Assembly (NCBI GenBank): GCA_903833595.1
Contig: CAILFU010000168.1
Location: 1-45,425, forward strand
DNA: 45,425 nt
Direction: 5' to 3'
DNA from: an uncultured Pseudomonadota bacterium
Lineage (GTDB): Bacteria > Pseudomonadota > Gammaproteobacteria > Burkholderiales > Methylophilaceae
Position 1 is the first letter of the stretch, and each line of letters starts with the position of its first letter. The position numbers and the translations under genes were made by a program. The notes beneath the pieces are model-generated. The model saw nothing but the letters and a program-made list of their open reading frames with translations, searched no databases and was not told where the DNA came from. Below are positions 9,663 through 18,825 of the stretch, in pieces.

Positions 9663-12600
9663 ATGAAACATTATTTACCTAAAAGACATTTTTTAAATTT
9701 TCTACTAATAGCCAGCTTGCTAGCGCCTATGTGGGGCTATGCGGCTACGCTTAATTTGGCGACGGTGCCATTGGCGACCGCCACCACCACCAATGTGTTA
9801 CCTAATTTGATGTTCACCCTAGATGACTCTGGCAGTATGGATTCAAACTACTTACCAGATTGGGTAAATGACAGTATTTGTAAGAGTACTTCGGGCAATT
9901 ATAATAGTGCTTGTGCTAATCAACCGCCTTATAGAAGTAGCGATTTTAACGCCATCTATTACAACCCTGAAATTCGTTATATACCAGCAATGAATGCTGA
10001 TGGTACGAGCAAGGCAAGCCAAACGACATGGACTTCTGTAAAAAACGATGCTTACAACATACAAAGTACAGGCTCAACTAACTTAGTCACGTCATATGCT
10101 GATGTGGAGTGGTGTACCAGTGGCGCCTATACCGATTGCTTAAGGAATAACAATTACATCTTGCCAGGTACAGTGAATGGTAAGAGCTATACAACGTCAC
10201 GGCCTTCTGTGACGTCTACTGGAAGTGGCACTGTGGCAACGGGCTCACCTTTTGCACCAACAACAGCTGCTCGTAGTTGGGGGCCGCATTATTACACAAT
10301 TGCACCGGGTGAATATTGTGATTCGCCCAAACTCATTAATTGCCAAACAACTCAAACGGTGACTTTTAATTACCCTGCAAAAGTACGCTGGTGTACTAGT
10401 AGCGTAAATGCAACTGCCGCAACCCCAGCTGCGGGTTCTTGTCAGGGGTTGCGTATGGGTACCTATACTAATGCAAGATATCCAACTAAATTTTTTACCC
10501 CTGCTGTAGGTGCTGATCCTGGTCAGCCTTTTATTGCCGCTTCAGCGGCAGTAGCGCCGGCAAATGGTAGGCTTGTAATAACGGCTGTGAGCAAAAATAA
10601 AACTATTTCAATAAAATGCGGTAGCACTTTCATAGGCCAATCTAGCTCATTTACATCATCCAACAACAATACCGCCAGTACAAGATTAGATAACCTTCAT
10701 ACGACTATTAACAATTCTACAGTGAATGGCTATGGCTTTACCTGTACTAAATCACCCAATTCAAGTTTCCCAACCAGCGATACTTGTATCATCTCCGCGC
10801 CAGCGGGTGCGTCTGCTTGTTCAGCTGGGTTTACAGTGGCCGCCGATATTACTGTAACGACTAATACTGGGCCAGCGGGTGGGGCTAATGAAACTTCTGG
10901 CCAACCTTATATTGCCCCTACGCCTGCATCTGCCGCAATGTACCCAGGTTCATTTACGCGTACAGATATTGTTTCTACCAACAACAGCTACCCTAAATCG
11001 GCCGCACGTACAGATTGTACAGGCGCCACCTGTACCTACGCACAAGAAATGACCAACTTTGCCAATTGGTGGACTTACTACCAAACCCGTATGCAAGCCA
11101 TGAAAACGGGGGCGAGTATCGCTTTTAGCGCTATTGATTCACGCTACCGCGTGGGCTTTAATGCCATTAGTGATAAGGGGGCTACCGATAACGCAACATT
11201 TTTGCATATTGACACTTTCAATGCGGCGCATAAGACACTCTGGTATTCAAAGCTATTCGCTGCAAACCCATGTGATGGGTGTAACCCCATCCACTACACC
11301 CCTCTTCGTGGCGCACTCTCTAAAACCGGCCAAATTTTTGCGCATAAATTAAGTGGCGCAGTTGACCCAGTACAATATTCTTGCCAACAAAACTTTACCA
11401 TTCTTTCTACTGATGGCTATTGGAATACTAATGATGAAACGTTGCTATATGGCCCTAAAGGGTTAACCGGCAGTAATGTTGGCAATAGAGATGCGGGGCC
11501 AACATCAACCACGCCACGACCTATGTATGAAGGGCCAACCGCTTATTCAGACACACTGGCAGACGTTGCTAAGTATTACTACGATACTGATTTACGAGAT
11601 ACTAGCCTGAGTAATTGTACCGGGGTACTTGGCGTGGATGTTTGCGCAAATAATGTGTTTGTAACCGGCACAGATAACAACATTAAACAGCACATGACTA
11701 CTTTTACACTTGGCTTAGGCGTTAACGGTACGTTGTTATATTCTAACGACTACAAAACAGCCACATCTGGTGATTTTTACGATCTTAAAAATGGTTTTGG
11801 CTCACCCACCGTTAATTGGCCAAACCCTATTGCCAATACTGCAGAAGAAAGAATTGATGATCTGTGGCATGCGGCCGTCAATGGTCAAGGGACGTATTTT
11901 AGTGCCCGAGATCCAGCAGAATTAACGCAAGGGTTAACAGATGCACTTTCACAAATTAACGCTAAAGTGGGTGCCGGTGCGGCAGCGGCAACCAGTACGC
12001 TGAACCCGGTTGATGGAGATAACTTTGCTTATGTGGCAAGTTACACCACTGTCAAATGGGCCGGCAACTTAGAGTCACGTACCATTAACCTCACTTCGGG
12101 GGCTGTCAGTGAAGCGGCCACATGGTGTGTGGAAGATGTCGTGACTGCTTCGTGCGCATCACCCAGCTCAATTGCTGCAGCTACTTCAGGCAGTAGTACG
12201 CGTTATTACTGCGTCACACCAAGTGCGGCAAGCTGTAGCTCGCCTAGCATATGGGATGGTACAAGTTGTAAAACTGAGGTGCCGATAGCGTGTACAGGTA
12301 CGCTACGTCCTACCGTAAGAGACACTACAGACAGTCGCACCATTAAGATGAATAATGGTGGAGTACTGGCCGACTTTACTTATTCCAACTTAAGTGCTTC
12401 ACAAAGAACGTATTTCCAAAGCGCATTCTTGAGCACTAACCTAAGTCAATGGTCATCCTTAAACTCAACTATGCAAAGTAATGCCAAAGAAGATAAGTTA
12501 GTCAGATACATTCGCGGCCAAAAAGGCTATGAGATGAGTGATAGCAATGACCCTGAAGATCGTTTATTCCGCTATCGCGATTCAGTCATGGGGGATGCGT

Positions 12601-14012
12601 TGGAATCAGCGCCGGTATATGTCGGTCAGCCTAACTTTGATTATTTAGAAGCGAGTTATGCCGGCTTTAAAACAACCAGCCGTTCTAGTACCGTGTATAT
12701 CGGTACCAATGACGGCATGCTACATGCATTTAATGCAGTAGATGGTACCGAGCGTTGGGCTTATGTTCCAAGTATGGTCATTCCTAATTTGTGGAAACTG
12801 GCAGATAGAAATTACTCTACGATGCATACCAATTACGTTAACGGCACCACAACGGTTTCCGATGTATGTACCTCAACGTGTGCCAGCTCTAGTAACTGGA
12901 GAACTATTTTAGTCGGCGGTTTAAATGGCGGTGGTAAAGGCTATTATGCTTTAAATGTAACGGGCAATACGCCGCAACTATTATGGGAATTTGACACAAC
13001 CTCTGATAATGATTTGGGTTACAGCTTTGGCAACCCTGTTATTACTAAGCTCAGGGCCGATTCTGCAAGTGCTTGGCCTCAAGGGCGTTGGGTGGTGTTA
13101 TTAACCTCTGGCTACAACAACACAACGGGTAGCAACCCGGGCAAAGGGTTTCTCTATGTGTTAGATGCCATGACAGGTGCCGTGATTAGTAAAATTCCAA
13201 CGGGCGTGGGTGATGCTACTACGCCGAGTGGTCTGGCTAAAATCGCTTCATATGTATTGCTACCAAGCAAAAATAATGAAACGGTGTATACCTATGGCGG
13301 AGACTTGCTAGGTAACGTATGGCGCTTTGACATTAATTCAGCGGCGGCTAGTGGTACTAATCCATTCTTACTAGCCACAGTAAAAGATAGCGGCGGTACT
13401 GCACAACCTATTACGACTCGTCCAGAGATTGGCAAGATTAATAATTACCCAGTGGTATTTGTGGGCACGGGTAAATATCTGGAGGTGAGTGATTTAACCG
13501 ATACGCAACAACAAACACTGTACGCCATTAAAGATTCAGGCACAGCATTTGCTAATGTGCGTAATTATTTAAGCCCGGAAACCTTGGTAACCTCAGGGTC
13601 TTCAAGAACCTCTGCTTATAACACGACCAATGATTTTGCCACGGGCAATGGTTGGTACGTTAATTTACCTGATAGTGGTGAACGGCAAAATGTATCGGCG
13701 AGATTAGTTTCAGGGACATTAGTTGTGCCTACCACGGTGCCATCAAATACCGTCTGCTCGCCAGGTGGGTATGGTTGGGTCAATTACTTTAACGCCAAAA
13801 CAGGCGGGTCAGTTGATGCCTCAACCATTACCTCATCTAAAACTAACGCCCCGCCGGTGGGTATTAACGTGGTGTATATTGCTGGTGCACCGGTAGTTTC
13901 AGTCACTACTGCTAATAATCCAACCCCAGCATTGGTGCCCAATGCTAAATTTAACCAAAACCCATCAGGCTTCTCAAGTAAGCGCGCAATATGGCGTGAA
14001 CTCATAGAGTAG
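9663..14012 (+). CDS. pilY1: PilY1 type IV pilus tip adhesin/assembly factor
   Basis: 1449 aa; signal peptide; MIDAS-like LDDSGSMDS; C-terminal beta-propeller VYIGTNDGMLHAFNAVDGTERWAYVPSMVIPNL; C-term SSKRAIWRELIE. Confidence 0.9.
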   Translation: MKHYLPKRHFLNFLLIASLLAPMWGYAATLNLATVPLATATTTNVLPNLMFTLDDSGSMDSNYLPDWVNDSICKSTSGNYNSACANQPPYRSSDFNAIYYNPEIRYIPAMNADGTSKASQTTWTSVKNDAYNIQSTGSTNLVTSYADVEWCTSGAYTDCLRNNNYILPGTVNGKSYTTSRPSVTSTGSGTVATGSPFAPTTAARSWGPHYYTIAPGEYCDSPKLINCQTTQTVTFNYPAKVRWCTSSVNATAATPAAGSCQGLRMGTYTNARYPTKFFTPAVGADPGQPFIAASAAVAPANGRLVITAVSKNKTISIKCGSTFIGQSSSFTSSNNNTASTRLDNLHTTINNSTVNGYGFTCTKSPNSSFPTSDTCIISAPAGASACSAGFTVAADITVTTNTGPAGGANETSGQPYIAPTPASAAMYPGSFTRTDIVSTNNSYPKSAARTDCTGATCTYAQEMTNFANWWTYYQTRMQAMKTGASIAFSAIDSRYRVGFNAISDKGATDNATFLHIDTFNAAHKTLWYSKLFAANPCDGCNPIHYTPLRGALSKTGQIFAHKLSGAVDPVQYSCQQNFTILSTDGYWNTNDETLLYGPKGLTGSNVGNRDAGPTSTTPRPMYEGPTAYSDTLADVAKYYYDTDLRDTSLSNCTGVLGVDVCANNVFVTGTDNNIKQHMTTFTLGLGVNGTLLYSNDYKTATSGDFYDLKNGFGSPTVNWPNPIANTAEERIDDLWHAAVNGQGTYFSARDPAELTQGLTDALSQINAKVGAGAAAATSTLNPVDGDNFAYVASYTTVKWAGNLESRTINLTSGAVSEAATWCVEDVVTASCASPSSIAAATSGSSTRYYCVTPSAASCSSPSIWDGTSCKTEVPIACTGTLRPTVRDTTDSRTIKMNNGGVLADFTYSNLSASQRTYFQSAFLSTNLSQWSSLNSTMQSNAKEDKLVRYIRGQKGYEMSDSNDPEDRLFRYRDSVMGDALESAPVYVGQPNFDYLEASYAGFKTTSRSSTVYIGTNDGMLHAFNAVDGTERWAYVPSMVIPNLWKLADRNYSTMHTNYVNGTTTVSDVCTSTCASSSNWRTILVGGLNGGGKGYYALNVTGNTPQLLWEFDTTSDNDLGYSFGNPVITKLRADSASAWPQGRWVVLLTSGYNNTTGSNPGKGFLYVLDAMTGAVISKIPTGVGDATTPSGLAKIASYVLLPSKNNETVYTYGGDLLGNVWRFDINSAAASGTNPFLLATVKDSGGTAQPITTRPEIGKINNYPVVFVGTGKYLEVSDLTDTQQQTLYAIKDSGTAFANVRNYLSPETLVTSGSSRTSAYNTTNDFATGNGWYVNLPDSGERQNVSARLVSGTLVVPTTVPSNTVCSPGGYGWVNYFNAKTGGSVDASTITSSKTNAPPVGINVVYIAGAPVVSVTTANNPTPALVPNAKFNQNPSGFSSKRAIWRELIE

Positions 14013-14035
14013 GCGTTTGAATAGGGAGTAGGGCA

Positions 14036-14067
14036 TAAAAAAAGAGCGGCCATGCCGCTCTTTTTTA
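14036..14067. terminator. Rho-independent terminator downstream of pilY1
   Basis: aaaaaaagagcggccatgccgctctttttt. Confidence 0.85.
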
Positions 14068-14069
14068 TA

Positions 14070-14582
14070 TTAAGCAGTTTTGTGTTTAAGTAATTTAGCC
14101 GTAATAAAGCCGTTAATAATGCCAAAAATTAACGCGGCCAAGGCAAATACCGGCACCAAATAAGCCACCCCCGCATGCGGAATCAGCCATAAGCGCACCA
14201 CAATTAACTGCCCGGCAATATGGGCAAACGCCGCAAATATGCTCAGTGATACAGGCCCAAACCATCTTTTAGGTAAATGCATGGTCAGCCATAGCGCCGC
14301 TAAACTCAGCACCGCACCACTTAAGCTCAGCACAAAGGTGGGGGTTAAAAACTGCCCAAGCAATAAGCTGCTGGCAAATACCCGCAAAATACTTACCCAC
14401 GCCGCCGTGGCAAACCCATATTGATACAGCACATATAAAGTCACAATATTAGCCACCCCCGGTTTAACCCCAGGCAAGGGCGATGGAATAACCGCCTCAA
14501 CCATGTGTAAAGCAATGGCAAAGGCCGCAAGCTTAGCAATGCGGTGGTCTTCAGCAGTGGTTTGTATTTGGGTGAGTTTCAA
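14070..14582 (-). CDS. Gx transporter family protein (heptaprenyl diphosphate synthase component I-like membrane protein)
   Basis: LPGVKPGVANIVTLYVLYQYG...LRVFASSLLLGQ; annotated start is TTG. Confidence 0.75.
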   Translation of the reverse strand: MKLTQIQTTAEDHRIAKLAAFAIALHMVEAVIPSPLPGVKPGVANIVTLYVLYQYGFATAAWVSILRVFASSLLLGQFLTPTFVLSLSGAVLSLAALWLTMHLPKRWFGPVSLSIFAAFAHIAGQLIVVRLWLIPHAGVAYLVPVFALAALIFGIINGFITAKLLKHKTA

Positions 14583-14610
14583 AGGGGCTGTGTCGCTATA
14601 AATTACATTT

Positions 14611-15549
14611 CTAGGTAAGCGAACAGTAAAAATATTTATCGATAGTGCACGCCCAGTTCTTAGAGTTTTTCAGGCTATCAAAAGGATTTTCAATAATTTC
14701 TGGATTGTAATTCTCGATTTCCATTTTGTCTCTATCTACTAAGTAAATAAAATAACCATTTTTATTCTTTTCAGCTCTGTCGTATTCAGATTTACTAAGA
14801 TAAAATTCCGGCCTTCCTGTATATGATTTAACTTCAATTTCCCTATCTAATACATATGAATGATTTGTAGAAAATGACAAAATGTCAAAGCCGGCACTTA
14901 CATTAAATGCCGCAACGTGCTGAATGCTATTAACTCTCTGATGGCTTGAAAGTCTTTTTCTTTCATATGCCAGAACAAACAACTCTGCCTCAAGCCCATG
15001 CTGCTCTTGTGCCGCTAATATTTTTTTAAGACCTTCTGGTGTTAACCCTCTTTTTATAGATTCTTTTTCAATTAACGGAAATATAAAATCTTCAGTTGTA
15101 TTTTTAAATTCATTATTGATATAAAGCTTATATTCAGATGAATCTTGAATGAGAAATTTAGAATCAATTAGGAAATTTCTAATTGAGCTTAACTCTAAAC
15201 TAATTGAATTAGTGAAAACATAATATTGATTATTACTTGAATCTAACTTTAGATTTGATGGGGAAAATAGTCTATTAAGAACTTGAATTTGGTCGAGATA
15301 ACTTATAAAGTTAAATAGAAAGGCTGTTCTATTAAAATTCTTTTTTTTTAAAACTTTATTCCCAGAAATGTCGACATATTCCATTTTTTCAAGCAAATTC
15401 AGAGTGCTCAAAAAAATGGACTTCGAGCGAAAGTAACCTGAAGATGCTGCACACAAAGATTCAATAGATTCCGAATTAGATATCCCATCTAAATTTAAGA
15501 GATAATCAATAGCCGTTATTGAGCCTAACTGACTATTTTCTTCTATCAT
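14611..15549 (-). CDS. DUF3883-type PD-(D/E)XK nuclease domain protein
   Basis: C-terminal AGFDILSFSTNHSYVLDREIEVKSYTGRPEFYLSKSEYDRAEKNKNGYFIYLVDR fits the DUF3883 pattern (D...ExK); overlaps 3' end of helicase gene by 17 bp. Confidence 0.75.
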   Translation of the reverse strand: MIEENSQLGSITAIDYLLNLDGISNSESIESLCAASSGYFRSKSIFLSTLNLLEKMEYVDISGNKVLKKKNFNRTAFLFNFISYLDQIQVLNRLFSPSNLKLDSSNNQYYVFTNSISLELSSIRNFLIDSKFLIQDSSEYKLYINNEFKNTTEDFIFPLIEKESIKRGLTPEGLKKILAAQEQHGLEAELFVLAYERKRLSSHQRVNSIQHVAAFNVSAGFDILSFSTNHSYVLDREIEVKSYTGRPEFYLSKSEYDRAEKNKNGYFIYLVDRDKMEIENYNPEIIENPFDSLKNSKNWACTIDKYFYCSLT

Positions 15550-17521
15550 AATAATGTTTTAGTATAGATTTAAAGTCATCATCTTCAACACCGCTATCGC
15601 CAGTGTTTAAATCAAGAAGTGGAATAGGTTCTCTCTCTATTAAATCAAGCATCCTTTCTTCTTTTATCAATAGCCTCTCGTGTATTGCTTCATCAATACT
15701 TTTTTCTGAAAGTAGATAATAGTAGTTAACATTGTCATCTTTTTTTAAGCCGTATCTATGAATTCTGTCTTTCGATTGAATATACATAGCTGCATTGAAG
15801 TTTTTTTCTAAGTAAATTGCATTTCTGCAAGCTTTGTGAAGTGATATTGATTCACCTACTGCGAATGGATTAGCAATAATAACTTTGTATGGGCATTGTT
15901 CTTCATGGAAAGATTTGATAATTTTTTCTCGAGTTTTAACGTCTTCTGGAGTGAATTCATTTTCATTAGGAACTGCACCATAAAGCAACTCACATGAGAT
16001 TCCGCAACTTTCTAAGTATTCTTTGAATCTATGCATACTTTTTATGAATAGCATCCAAACAATTACCTTGCCATCTGGGCCTGGTGATTTTGTTAGGTCT
16101 AGGATTAAATCTTTTGCGACAATATATTTGTTGGGAACTTCAGTGTTATATTTGTTGACGGCATCTAGAATATCTTGATCAGCTGTAATGGGTTTACCAT
16201 ATTGAGTTCCGGCCAACATTAAGTCGTCAATAGCCTCACTTAATAATGCTGGATTAGAGGCACATTGAAGTAGCCTTATGATTCCAGCCCTTTTGAGCAA
16301 AGCATCTAAAGAGTCAACATCGCCCGATAAAAACTTATTTCCAATATATTCATATATTATTCTTTGAGATTCGTTCATAGGAATAATTATTGGTTTGTGC
16401 TCAACCGGAATTGGTAAATCCTTTAAAGAGGACTTAGTGATTCTAATGAAAAAGGGTGAAATATAGTCTGTAAGCTTTTCAATATTGGCTTTTATGCTAG
16501 GGCTTATTGATTCACTCATCTCCCTTAAATAAGGCAGAGGAAATGGAATGATATTTTTAGTTGGCCATATAAATTTGTATAAATTGTATAAATCCTGATA
16601 ACCATTTGGGGCAGGGGTCCCTGTTAGAACTACCCTGGCTTTAGCATACCTTGATAAATTTTTAATCCCCTCCGCTATCTTCCCACCATCTGTATTTTTA
16701 ATTTTGTGCGCTTCATCTAACACGAGCATAACGTCATGTCGTTTCAGGTAATCCTGAATATTTATAATGTCATCTTCACTAATTGCTGCACTTTGATAGG
16801 AAATTAGGATTAATTCAAATTCTTCAGAAGAATGAAAAATGGCAGTTCTTTCTTTAGAGGTCAAACCAACCATTTCTTTGTATTTTGGTGGTACTCCAAA
16901 ACACTTTTTATATTCATCTTTCCATGGGAAAAAAGCAGCCAATGGAGAGATAATTAACAAGCGATTTACATGTTTCTCTTTGTATTGCGGATTTGACTTG
17001 GAAAGGTTTTTTAAATAAGCATATGCAGCGTAGACCATGGTGGTTTTTCCAGTGCCAGGCACAGAAAAATTACAGGCGTTTTGCGAAAATGCTAAATGAT
17101 ATGCTGACAATAATTGTAAATCATACAATGTTCTATCTTTGAACAGGTTATGAATAATTTCCGTGAACTCTTTAAAATCCGGAATGGAGTGTTCATTATT
17201 TCTTATACTTTTAGCTTTTTGAGAAAACTCTTGAAACGCTAAATTCTCATCATTCAGTAGTTGAAGAAGCGCTTTTACCGTAGTGTCTTGTAAAAGATTA
17301 ATGCCAAATTTAATAAAAAATCTTTCAATTTCGGCGTATTTTTTTTCTTGACCTCCATCCAGATATGGAAACTGCACACGACTATCAGATACTAACTTTC
17401 CATTTAGTGCGGTAATGCTAGCTCTAAAGCGAGGAGATAAAGTTAATGAAATAAAGTCTCCATTAACCTCGAATAATAGCTCTCCATGCGGATTACTTGC
17501 ACTTATAGTGGCATCTGACAT
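15533..17521 (-). CDS. SNF2-family DEAD/DEAH-box helicase
   Basis: Walker A VPGTGKTTM, VLDEAHKIKN, VVLTGTPAPNG, C-terminal SKDRIHRYG. Confidence 0.9.
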   Translation of the reverse strand: MSDATISASNPHGELLFEVNGDFISLTLSPRFRASITALNGKLVSDSRVQFPYLDGGQEKKYAEIERFFIKFGINLLQDTTVKALLQLLNDENLAFQEFSQKAKSIRNNEHSIPDFKEFTEIIHNLFKDRTLYDLQLLSAYHLAFSQNACNFSVPGTGKTTMVYAAYAYLKNLSKSNPQYKEKHVNRLLIISPLAAFFPWKDEYKKCFGVPPKYKEMVGLTSKERTAIFHSSEEFELILISYQSAAISEDDIINIQDYLKRHDVMLVLDEAHKIKNTDGGKIAEGIKNLSRYAKARVVLTGTPAPNGYQDLYNLYKFIWPTKNIIPFPLPYLREMSESISPSIKANIEKLTDYISPFFIRITKSSLKDLPIPVEHKPIIIPMNESQRIIYEYIGNKFLSGDVDSLDALLKRAGIIRLLQCASNPALLSEAIDDLMLAGTQYGKPITADQDILDAVNKYNTEVPNKYIVAKDLILDLTKSPGPDGKVIVWMLFIKSMHRFKEYLESCGISCELLYGAVPNENEFTPEDVKTREKIIKSFHEEQCPYKVIIANPFAVGESISLHKACRNAIYLEKNFNAAMYIQSKDRIHRYGLKKDDNVNYYYLLSEKSIDEAIHERLLIKEERMLDLIEREPIPLLDLNTGDSGVEDDDFKSILKHYYDRRK

Positions 17522-17524
17522 TGT

Positions 17525-18817
17525 TTATTTATCTTTTAAGTCTCTTATAAAAGCTTCCGCCAATTTACGAATGTCGTGACACATATCATATACATCTTCA
17601 CCCTTAAAGCTGTCCAATGTGGTATCAACTTGTTCCAATGTTCGTAGAGCCCTTTCTATTAATTCAATCGGCCTATCTTTCTCTGCCTGATCTTTAACGG
17701 TCTCTTCTGCAATTCCTTTAAGTTTTTTAACTATTGGTTTGGCTAAATTCTTGTAATCACGTTCCTTTCCGCTTATTAAGTTCTCAGGACTTTCCTCAGG
17801 GTGTTCTTGGCAGAGTTGATTTAGTGAGGGCTCTTCTTGTTGAATTTTCTCAATTTCTGAAAAAAAGTTTGATGAATTTTTTTTCCATAATTCACCGTAA
17901 TTAAAAAGGCCTTGCCCTTTACTAGGATTAGCTAAAATTCTTAAATCATGTGCACCAAATCCAGCGCGTACTGAATAGAAATAAACTGCTTTTAAATCTT
18001 CGATGTCTGTGGCATCAGGCTGCCAATCTCGCCCCTGAATTGATCTGCCATCTTGGCCGCCATGTGATTTTAAATAGCTTACCAAGTCAGTAAATGGACC
18101 TTCGACCTCATCTTCATCTAGGAGCCGATACATCTGGTCATAATTCTTATCAATGGATAATAAATATTGATCCATTAACTCCAGTATTTTTAAATACTTA
18201 GCAATTTCGGGGTCTTTAACCCCCATCATTTTAGCAATTTCACTAATACTAAAACCATCATTAGTTAATTCTCTACACTTTAGATACTTTTCAATTGGGC
18301 TGTAATCTACCTTAGCATCAACACCCATTTGGAAGATGGTTTCTAGTTTTCTAATTTCCTTTGGATTCGATTCTATCGTCTCATCTAATATCACTGCTGT
18401 AAAGTATGTAGGGGAGGTGTGATTTCTTTCAGCAATTTTCTTTAAAAGCATACATCTTCTGTTGCCGTCTACAATCACCCCATCTCGAGTAACAATGCCA
18501 TACTCAAGTTGACCCTTCTCATCAAGGTCTTTTAAGGTTTCTTCATTGCGGCTCTTATTGGAATTCATCAGGAACTCAACAATTTTCTTTTCACCCTCGG
18601 GGTCAGAAGCATTTATCGGGGAGTGTAATTTTTCAAATTGTTTTACGAATGTACCAATTCGTCCATTGAATTGATTGAAAATTAAGTATTCCACAGGAAT
18701 TTTATAAACGGGATGCGGCTCAGCCATTTGACTTTTGTAAACAAGTGGCTTAGTACTGATTGGTTTTTGAGTATCCATTAACTCTCTCAACTTTTGTTCC
18801 CTGCTGACGGCGTCCAT
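17525..18817 (-). CDS. ParB/Srx N-terminal-domain-like protein
   Basis: DGVIVDGNRRCMLLKKIAE (ParB box II-like) followed by HTH-like DGFSISEIAKMMGVKDPEIAKYLKILELMDQYL. Confidence 0.8.
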   Translation of the reverse strand: MDAVSREQKLRELMDTQKPISTKPLVYKSQMAEPHPVYKIPVEYLIFNQFNGRIGTFVKQFEKLHSPINASDPEGEKKIVEFLMNSNKSRNEETLKDLDEKGQLEYGIVTRDGVIVDGNRRCMLLKKIAERNHTSPTYFTAVILDETIESNPKEIRKLETIFQMGVDAKVDYSPIEKYLKCRELTNDGFSISEIAKMMGVKDPEIAKYLKILELMDQYLLSIDKNYDQMYRLLDEDEVEGPFTDLVSYLKSHGGQDGRSIQGRDWQPDATDIEDLKAVYFYSVRAGFGAHDLRILANPSKGQGLFNYGELWKKNSSNFFSEIEKIQQEEPSLNQLCQEHPEESPENLISGKERDYKNLAKPIVKKLKGIAEETVKDQAEKDRPIELIERALRTLEQVDTTLDSFKGEDVYDMCHDIRKLAEAFIRDLKDK

Positions 18818-18825
18818 AAGATTCC

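Noticed and set aside
13784-14125. Minus-strand ORF spanning the pilY1 3' end and the terminator
   Set aside because: Overlaps pilY1 and the Gx-transporter gene and crosses a strong terminator; not a plausible gene.
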